10,788 bases of DNA from Dermatophilaceae bacterium (GTDB lineage: Bacteria > Actinomycetota > Actinomycetes > Actinomycetales > Dermatophilaceae), in the NCBI GenBank assembly GCA_013361975.1, contig JABFXB010000159.1, forward strand, positions 1 through 10,788, written 5' to 3'. The notes beneath the pieces are model-generated. The model was not told the DNA's origin, did not search any database, and saw nothing but the letters and a program-made list of their open reading frames with translations. Positions 5,953 to 10,788 of this stretch are shown here, piece by piece. The stretch's first letter is position 1, and each line of letters opens with the position of its first letter. Made by a program: the position numbers and the translations under genes.

Positions 5953-6396
5953 ATGCCCGACTACTCGCACACCGAGACCGTGAATGCCTCTCCCGCAGCG
6001 GTCTTCGCCATCCTCGACGACGTCACCCGAGCGCCCGAGTGGCTCAAGCGGTGCACCCGGCTCGACAACCTCTCCGGCGGCCCGACCGCGGTCGGGACGC
6101 GCCTGAAGTACCACTACAAGGACGGCAACCGCACAGGTGTCATGGACGGCTCGGTCGTCGCCCGCGAGCAGGACCGCAAGCTGACCAACCGCTTCACCGA
6201 CAAGATGATGGACGTCACCGTCGACTTCGACGTCGCTCCCGGAGCGACGCCCGACCAGACGACGCTCACGCACACGGTCACGATCGACACCAAGGGTTTC
6301 GGCAAGGTGTTCACGCCGATGATCCGGCGCCAGCTGCCCGGCCAGACGACGGGCGCGATGGCCGAGCTCAAGCGGCTCGCCGAGTCCGGCGCCTGA
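5953..6396 (+). CDS. SRPBCC family protein (polyketide cyclase/dehydrase-like)
   Basis: A 147-residue protein with the START/Bet v1-like layout: a first strand YSHTETVNASPAAVFAILDD (4-23), the helix turn VTRAPEWLKRCTRLDNLSGG with the usual P-E-W, central strands TRLKYHYKDGNRTGVMDGSVVAREQDRKLTNRF, and a long C-terminal helix ending in LKRLAESGA. Members bind a hydrophobic ligand in a closed cavity; some are enzymes and others carriers, and no catalytic residues point to a reaction here. There is no signal peptide. The start is ATG 5953, with GGGAG at 5939-5943 nine bases upstream; the nearer ATG at 5945 is out of frame. It is divergent from the hydrolase and convergent with the helicase gene, with only 16 bases between stops and no room for a separate terminator. 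Confidence 0.9.
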   Translation: MPDYSHTETVNASPAAVFAILDDVTRAPEWLKRCTRLDNLSGGPTAVGTRLKYHYKDGNRTGVMDGSVVAREQDRKLTNRFTDKMMDVTVDFDVAPGATPDQTTLTHTVTIDTKGFGKVFTPMIRRQLPGQTTGAMAELKRLAESGA

Positions 6397-6412
6397 GGGA
6401 AGGACCGTCGGG

Positions 6413-8962
6413 TCAGCCGTCGAGGCGCTCGAACGCGGTGACCGTCAGCACGGCGGCGCCGACGTCGTCGCTCGCCGCGAGGTCGACGACCGCCCTGATG
6501 CCCCAGTCGCGGTCGTCGTCTGGGTCGACGACGACCTGGCGCAGGCGCAGCTCGCCGGGCGCCCTCTCGACCTGCAGCAGGGCGGGGGAGCGGGCGCCCT
6601 GGTCGGTGGCGATGGCGTCGTGGTCGTCGTAGTAGGCGCCGAGTGCCTCGTTCCAGGCGTCGGCGTCCATGACGACCTTCTGGGGTGGGTCGATGAGCTC
6701 GGCCACGCGGGCCTCGAGCTCGCCCAGCGCCTCCCACTCGTCGCGTGCCGCGAGCTCGACCCGGTGGAACATCGCGTTGCGGATCATCACCGTGAACGCG
6801 CGCTCGTTGGCGGTGATCGGCCGGGCGGGCGGCGCCACGTCGGTCGACGCGAGGACGGCGTCGCTCGGGTTGACGAGGTCCTCCCACTCGTCGAGCAGGC
6901 TCGAGTCGGTCTGGCGCACGAGCTCGCCCAGCCACTCGATGACGTCCTCGAGCTCCTCGGTGCGGTGCGACTCGGGGACGGTCCGGCGCAGGGCCCGGTA
7001 GGCGTCGGTGAGGTAGCGCAGCACGAGCCCCTCCGACCTGGAAAGGCCGTAGTACGAGACGAACTCGTTGAAGGTCATGCCGCGCTCGTACATCTCGCGG
7101 ACCACCGACTTGGGTGACAGGGCGTCGGCCGAGATCCACGGGTGCGTCTGTCGGTAGGCCGCCAGCGTCACCTCGAGCAGGTCGGCGAGCGGCTTGGGCC
7201 AGCTCACCTCCTCGAGCCGCTCCATGCGCTCCTCGTACTCGATGCCGTCGAGCTTCATCGCGGCGACCGCCTCGCCGCGCGCCTTGAACTCCTGCGCCCA
7301 GAGCACCTGGCGCGGGTCCTCGAGGATCGCCTCGATGACCGAGACGAGGTCACGGGCGTACGTCTCGGACTCGGGGTCCAGGGTGTCCATCACCGCGAGG
7401 GCGAACGGGGCGAGCGGCTGGTTGAGCGCGAAGTCGCGCTGGAGGTCGATCGTCAGGGCGTGCCGGCGCCCCGACGACTCGGCGGTGCCGAGCCGCTCGA
7501 CGACACCCGACGTGATCAGCTCCTTGGCGAGCACCAGCGCGTGCCGCTGGAGGCGTCGCTGGTCCTTGGTCTCGTGGTGGTTGTCCGACAGCAGCCGCAC
7601 GGCGTGGGCCACCGGGTTGCCCTCTCGCGCAAGCAGGTTCACGAGCATCGAGTGCGAGACCCGCAGCCGTGGCTGCAATGGCTCGGGCTCGGCGGCGATG
7701 AGCCGCTCGAACGTCTCCTCCGACCAGCTGACGAAGCCGTCGGGCGCCTTCTTGCGCTGGATCTTCTTCTGCTTCTTGGGGTCGTCGCCGGCCTTCTCGA
7801 CGGCGCGCAGGTTGTCGATGACGTGCTCGGGAGCCTGCGCCACCACCCAGCCGCGGGCGTCGAACCCGGCTCGACCGGCCCGCCCGACGATCTGGTGGAA
7901 CTCGCGGGCCTTGAGGGTGCGCTGCTTCGTGCCGTCGAACTTCGTCAGGCCGGTGAGCAGCACGGTGCGGATCGGCACGTTGATGCCGACGCCGAGCGTG
8001 TCGGTGCCGCAGATGACCTTGAGCAGGCCGTCCTGGGCGAGCTGCTCGACGAGGCGGCGGTACTTCGGCAGCATGCCGGCGTGGTGCACGCCGATGCCGT
8101 GGCGCACGAGCCGCGAGAGCGTGCGGCCGAAGCCGGCGCCGAAGCGGAACGCGCCGATGCGCGTGGCGATGGCCTCGCGCTCCTCGCGCGTCGTGATCTT
8201 CACGGCCACGAGGCTCTGGGCGCGCTCGAGCGCGGCCGCCTGCGTGAAGTGCACGACGTAGACGGGGGCGCGGTCCTTCTCGAGCAGCTCCTCGATGGTC
8301 TCGTGGAGGGGCGTGACGGCATACGAGAACTCCAGCGGCACGGGGCGCTCGGTGCCGGTGATGACGCCGGTCGACCGCCCGGTGCGCCGGGTCAGGTCGT
8401 CGCGGAACATCGTGACGTCGCCGAGCGTCGCCGACATGAGGACGAACTGCGCCTGGGGCAGCTCGAGGATCGGCACCTGCCACGCCCAGCCGCGGTCGGG
8501 CTCGGAGTAGAAGTGGAACTCGTCCATGACGACGAGACCGATGTCGGCCGAGCTGCCCTCTCGCAGCGCGATGTTGGCGAGGATCTCGGCCGTGCAGCAG
8601 ATGATCGGCGCGTCGGCGTTCACGGACGCGTCGCCGGTGATCATGCCGACGTTGTCGGCGCCGAACTGCTCGCAGAGGGCGAAGAACTTCTCCGACACGA
8701 GCGCCTTGATCGGGGCCGTGTAGAACGACACGCGGTCCTCGGCCAGCGCCGTGAAGTGGGCCGCCGTCGCGACCAGCGACTTCCCCGAGCCGGTCGGCGT
8801 CGACAGGATGAGGTTGCTGCCGCTCAGCACCTCGAGGAACGCCTCCTCCTGGTGCGGGTAGAGGGTGAGTCCCCGCTCGGCGGTCCACTCCGTGAAGACC
8901 TCGTAGAGCCCGTCGGGGTCGGGGTCCCGGGGGATGCGCTCGCTGAGGTTCTTCGTCACCAC
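6413..8962 (-). CDS. DEAD/DEAH-box helicase with DUF3516 C-terminal region (Ski2-like)
   Basis: An 849-residue superfamily 2 helicase. Motifs in order: YPHQEEA (35-41), Walker A STPTGSGKS (54-62), TAPIKALVSEKF (82-93), DEFH (147-150), SAT (177-179), YVVHFTQAAALERAQ (235-249), GTDTLGVGINVP (319-330) and QIVGRAGRAG (357-366). DEFH and the GINVP/GRAGRAG pair place it near the Ski2/Mtr4 group of RNA helicases. A very basic stretch KKQKKIQRKK (396-405) links the core to a C-terminal region of about 440 residues that matches the actinobacterial DUF3516 type. A role in RNA unwinding or turnover is inferred from the family. The start is GTG 8962 or the adjacent GTG 8959; a CATACT hexamer six bases before the second favours leaderless start at 8959. 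It follows the FUSC gene by 34 bases. Confidence 0.93.
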   Translation of the reverse strand: MVTKNLSERIPRDPDPDGLYEVFTEWTAERGLTLYPHQEEAFLEVLSGSNLILSTPTGSGKSLVATAAHFTALAEDRVSFYTAPIKALVSEKFFALCEQFGADNVGMITGDASVNADAPIICCTAEILANIALREGSSADIGLVVMDEFHFYSEPDRGWAWQVPILELPQAQFVLMSATLGDVTMFRDDLTRRTGRSTGVITGTERPVPLEFSYAVTPLHETIEELLEKDRAPVYVVHFTQAAALERAQSLVAVKITTREEREAIATRIGAFRFGAGFGRTLSRLVRHGIGVHHAGMLPKYRRLVEQLAQDGLLKVICGTDTLGVGINVPIRTVLLTGLTKFDGTKQRTLKAREFHQIVGRAGRAGFDARGWVVAQAPEHVIDNLRAVEKAGDDPKKQKKIQRKKAPDGFVSWSEETFERLIAAEPEPLQPRLRVSHSMLVNLLAREGNPVAHAVRLLSDNHHETKDQRRLQRHALVLAKELITSGVVERLGTAESSGRRHALTIDLQRDFALNQPLAPFALAVMDTLDPESETYARDLVSVIEAILEDPRQVLWAQEFKARGEAVAAMKLDGIEYEERMERLEEVSWPKPLADLLEVTLAAYRQTHPWISADALSPKSVVREMYERGMTFNEFVSYYGLSRSEGLVLRYLTDAYRALRRTVPESHRTEELEDVIEWLGELVRQTDSSLLDEWEDLVNPSDAVLASTDVAPPARPITANERAFTVMIRNAMFHRVELAARDEWEALGELEARVAELIDPPQKVVMDADAWNEALGAYYDDHDAIATDQGARSPALLQVERAPGELRLRQVVVDPDDDRDWGIRAVVDLAASDDVGAAVLTVTAFERLDG
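8317..8324 (+). repeat. CGGCATAC octamer, copy 6
   Basis: Inside the helicase gene, opposite to its coding strand; the gene reads Ser-Tyr-Ala-Val with TAT-GCC. Confidence 0.6.
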
Positions 8963-8965
8963 GCG

Positions 8966-8971
8966 AGTATG
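8966..8971 (-). promoter_or_regulatory. Candidate -10 (CATACT) for the helicase gene
   Basis: CATACT on the minus strand is close to TATAAT-type hexamers and lies six bases before the second of two adjacent GTG codons (8959). It overlaps octamer copy 7, so the match may come from that repeat instead. Confidence 0.35.
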
Positions 8972-8974
8972 CCG
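8967..8974 (-). repeat. CGGCATAC octamer, copy 7 (intergenic)
   Basis: The only copy outside a coding region. It sits in the 34-base gap between the FUSC and helicase genes, where codon choice cannot explain it. Confidence 0.6.
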
Positions 8975-8996
8975 TCGCGCGACGCCGTCGGCCCAA

Positions 8997-10013
8997 TCAC
9001 CGGCGGTCAGGGGTGAGGAGCAGCACGACCGCCCCGACGAGGGCGCCGAGGACCGTCTCGAACAGGCGGTCGCGCAGGAGCGGCCCGACCGGCGCCGCGT
9101 GCGCGAGCTGGCCCATCATCAGCGCCAGCGGGGTGATGAAGAGCAGGGCGACGCCGTAGTTGCGCCCGACGACCAGCTCGGTCAGCACCTGGAGCACGAC
9201 GATGACGAGCACGGCCCAGGCCCCCTGCGGCGACCACAGCAGGATCGGGGCGGCGACGACGACGCCGAGGGCCGTGCCGACGACCCGGTGCAGGCCGCGC
9301 GTGAGCCGCGAGGCGAGGTCGGGGCCCGAGAGCACGACGACCGCGGCGACCATCGCCCAGTACGGGTGCGCCCACTCGAGCGCCGTCGCGATCGCGCCCG
9401 ACACCCCGAGCGCGACGACGTGGCGCAGCAGGTGGACGCGGGCGCCGGGCGCTCCGAGCGCGTCGCGGAAGGTCGGTGCGGGCAGGTCGGGACGCTGCCA
9501 CTCGCCACCCACACGCAGAACTCCGACGTGCGACACGGTGAGCGAGAAGAGCACGCTGGCGCTCGCCACGGCCGCGGCCACCAGCACGGTCGTCGGGACC
9601 GCCGGCACCATGGCGCAGACCGTGAAGGCGAAGACGAGGAAGAGCGGCCCGGGCGGGTGCCAGCGGTACGCGTCGGAGGCCAGCGACCCGGCGGCGGCGA
9701 GCAGCGCACCCAGCGGCACCACGAGCCAGCGCGAGTCGGGTGCGAGCGCGACGAGGGCGCCGAGCGTCACCGCGACGGTGAGGGCGACGCCGGCCACCAC
9801 CTGCATACCTGCCCGTTGGGCGCGTGCGTCGTTGCGGCCGTAGAGCGACGTGAAGGCCCCGAAGGCGGCATACGGCGTCCACTCGACGCGCCCGAGGAGC
9901 ACGAGCGCGAGCAGCGGGACGAGCACGGAAACCCCCGCGCGCAACGCGACCCGATGGGCGCCACCGTGCGGCCCCCAGCGCAGCAGCCCGGTCGCCACCC
10001 CTCGCGCCTTCAT
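8997..10013 (-). CDS. FUSC family inner membrane protein
   Basis: A 338-residue membrane protein with two similar halves of about six hydrophobic segments each (roughly 25-160 and 196-335) joined by a polar stretch with conserved-looking GGEWQRPDLPAPTFRDALG (169-187). The second half carries the FUSC signature: HPYWAMVAAVVVL (216-228), then GLHRVVGTALGVVVAAPIL (240-258) and ELVVGRNYGVALLFITPLALMM (279-300). Family members include aromatic-acid efflux components and YccS/YhfK-like proteins; this protein lacks the large cytosolic domain of the long forms, so its transported compound is not known. The start is ATG 10013, with TAGAAT eight bases upstream and no good Shine-Dalgarno. It may be cotranscribed with the helicase 34 bases downstream. 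Confidence 0.88.
   Translation of the reverse strand: MKARGVATGLLRWGPHGGAHRVALRAGVSVLVPLLALVLLGRVEWTPYAAFGAFTSLYGRNDARAQRAGMQVVAGVALTVAVTLGALVALAPDSRWLVVPLGALLAAAGSLASDAYRWHPPGPLFLVFAFTVCAMVPAVPTTVLVAAAVASASVLFSLTVSHVGVLRVGGEWQRPDLPAPTFRDALGAPGARVHLLRHVVALGVSGAIATALEWAHPYWAMVAAVVVLSGPDLASRLTRGLHRVVGTALGVVVAAPILLWSPQGAWAVLVIVVLQVLTELVVGRNYGVALLFITPLALMMGQLAHAAPVGPLLRDRLFETVLGALVGAVVLLLTPDRR
9866..9873 (+). repeat. CGGCATAC octamer, copy 8
   Basis: Inside the FUSC gene, opposite to its coding strand; the gene reads Pro-Tyr-Ala-Ala with TAT-GCC. Confidence 0.6.
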
Positions 10014-10021
10014 GGGCCTCG

Positions 10022-10027
10022 ATTCTA
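10022..10027 (-). promoter_or_regulatory. Candidate -10 (TAGAAT) for the FUSC gene
   Basis: TAGAAT on the minus strand is the best -10 match among the candidates here and lies eight bases before ATG 10013. This implies a leader of zero to two bases. No clear -35. Confidence 0.5.
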
Positions 10028-10065
10028 GGTGGGCCGCAAGCCACCTTTTCCGGTGCCCGCGTGCC

Positions 10066-10071
10066 TAGGGT
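10066..10071 (+). promoter_or_regulatory. Candidate -10 (TAGGGT) for the formate dehydrogenase gene
   Basis: TAGGGT fits TANNNT in the 148-base divergent gap. Transcription would begin near 10078, giving a leader of about 84 bases to ATG 10162. No convincing -35, so this is a weak call. Confidence 0.25.
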
Positions 10072-10127
10072 GGTTAAGACTCCGTGCCTTGTGGGAAAGG
10101 AGAGGTACGAGAGGTCGTGACACTCGG

Positions 10128-10147
10128 CCGGCGCCCCCGTGCGCCGG
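10128..10147 (+). other. GC-only leader hairpin touching the formate dehydrogenase ribosome site
   Basis: CCGGCGC (10128-10134) pairs exactly with GCGCCGG (10141-10147) around a six-base loop. Its right arm takes in the first two G of the Shine-Dalgarno-like GGGAAAGG (10146-10153), which is eight bases from ATG 10162. It could tune translation, but it may be chance in such GC-rich DNA. Confidence 0.3.
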
Positions 10148-10161
10148 GAAAGGTTGGCGCC

Positions 10162-10788
10162 ATGGAGGCGAAGAAGACGTTCCTGTCGTGGCCAGTGGTC
10201 CGGCAGTTCCAGTCCGGTGACTTCCTGGGTCGTGGCCCGGCCGTCACCTCGGAGCGCACGCGCGGCCTGAAGCCGCGCACCTCCACCGCCGACCGCGTCG
10301 TCCAGAGCGTCTGCCCCTACTGCGCCGTCGGCTGCGGCCAGAAGGTCTACGTCAAGGACGAGAAGGTCGTGCAGATCGAGGGCGACCCCGACTCGCCGGT
10401 CTCGCGCGGCCGCCTGTGTCCCAAGGGATCTGCGAGCGAGCAGCTCGTCAACAACCCCAGCCGCGTGCGTGAGGTGCTCTACCGGCGCCCGGGCGGCACC
10501 GACTGGGAGCGCCTGTCGCGGGCCACGGCCGTCGAGATGATCGCGCAGCGCTTCGTCGCGAGCCGCCGTGCCGGCTGGCAGGACCACGACGAGAAGGGGC
10601 GCCCGCTGCGGCGCACCATGGCCATCGCCTCGCTCGGCGGCGCGACGCTCGACAACGAGGAGAACTACCTCATCAAGAAGCTGTTCACGGCAGCCGGAGC
10701 GATCCAGATCGAGAACCAGGCGCGTATTTGACACTCCTCCACGGTCCCCAGTCTGGGGTCCTCGTTCGGGCGCGGCGGCGCGACACAG
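10162..10788 (+). CDS. fdh: Formate dehydrogenase catalytic subunit, selenocysteine-containing (5' part; in-frame UGA read through)
   Basis: The first 209 codons of a molybdopterin oxidoreductase that oxidises formate to CO2. Cys51, Cys54, Cys58 and Cys86 (CPYCAVGCG and RLCPKG) bind a 4Fe-4S cluster, followed by SASEQLVNNPSR as in FDH-N/FDH-O alpha subunits. Codon 190 is TGA (10729-10731) in ENQARI-U-HSSTVPSLG, exactly where this family carries the Mo-binding Sec or Cys; the frame then continues with SFGRGGATQ, which also matches the family. A SECIS-like hairpin follows. So the gene is not a 189-residue truncated protein; its end lies outside the window. ATG 10162 is preferred, with GGGAAAGG eight bases upstream; an in-frame GTG at 10117 is possible. 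No twin-arginine signal is seen with either start, so a cytosolic enzyme is likely. Incorporation needs SelA, SelB, SelC and SelD encoded elsewhere. Confidence 0.93.
10729..10731 (+). other. UGA selenocysteine codon (Sec190)
   Basis: TGA in frame at the active-site position of formate dehydrogenase, between ENQARI and HSSTVPSLG. Family-like sequence continues for all 19 remaining codons without another stop. Ordinary termination would remove the whole active site. Confidence 0.92.
10729..10765 (+). promoter_or_regulatory. Bacterial SECIS element
   Basis: Just after the UGA, CCCC (10746-10749) pairs with GGGG (10755-10758) around loop AGUCU, and GG (10743-10744) pairs with CC (10760-10761) below a U-U mismatch. 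Counting the U of UGA as 1, the unpaired U is at 17 and the loop GU is at 23-24, the same positions as the bulged U17 and G23-U24 that SelB recognises in E. coli fdhF (family knowledge). The lower boundary of the stem is not certain. Confidence 0.85.

Noticed and set aside
7142..9016. A 624-codon open frame antisense to the helicase
   Set aside because: The minus strand carries all helicase motifs in order; the opposite product is repetitive Glu/Arg/Leu/Val with no recognisable domain.
10729..10731. TGA as a real stop or a pseudogene mutation of formate dehydrogenase
   Set aside because: It is exactly at the Sec/Cys active-site position, the frame continues with family sequence, and a SECIS-like hairpin with the right spacing follows.
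9007..10734. A 575-codon minus-strand frame overlapping the FUSC and formate dehydrogenase genes
   Set aside because: It is out of frame with FUSC and antisense to the Fe-S region of formate dehydrogenase; its product is Arg/Ala-rich shadow sequence.
1..10788. Mobile element, phage, CRISPR, toxin-antitoxin or defence system
   Set aside because: No transposase, integrase, direct-repeat array, terminal repeats or defence-type domains are seen; composition is even and genes are housekeeping-like. No tRNA, including selC, was recognised.

Overview
The window is chromosomal DNA of a very GC-rich actinobacterium. A Micrococcales member near the Intrasporangiaceae fits the codon use and gene set (DUF1345, DUF1206, DUF3516 helicase, FUSC protein), but this placement is inference. 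There is no insertion sequence, phage gene, CRISPR array, rRNA or tRNA. Coding density is high, and most long open frames on the opposite strand are GC-driven shadows.

Layout from left to right: the 3' end of an ATP-grasp-like conserved gene (+); a DUF1345 membrane protein (-); a lipid-type operon (+) of a diacylglycerol-kinase-family enzyme and two PAP2-family phosphatases with overlapping ends; a 56-codon small gene (-) with a perfect Shine-Dalgarno, between two strong hairpins; a DUF1206 triple-repeat membrane protein (-); an alpha/beta hydrolase of the BAAT C-terminal type (-); a divergent SRPBCC protein (+); a DEAD/DEAH helicase with DUF3516 region (-); a FUSC-family membrane protein (-); and the 5' end of a molybdenum/tungsten formate dehydrogenase catalytic subunit (+), which runs off the right edge.

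The most important reading point is at the right end. The TGA at 10729-10731 is almost certainly selenocysteine, not a stop. The frame continues with family-typical sequence to the window edge. The RNA just after the TGA forms a bacterial SECIS-like hairpin with a bulged U at position 17 and GU at 23-24, counted from the U of UGA. The cell should therefore have selA, selB, selC and selD elsewhere.

Two patterns are not explained by the gene list. First, the octamer CGGCATAC (reverse complement GTATGCCG) occurs eight times, far above what base composition predicts, and it brings in otherwise avoided codons (GCA, TAT). Second, several genes have a TANNNT-type -10 hexamer about six bases before an ATG or GTG, the layout of leaderless transcripts.

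The kinase and the two phosphatases plausibly cycle a lipid between phosphorylated and free forms at the membrane. The other genes look like independent housekeeping or stress units.
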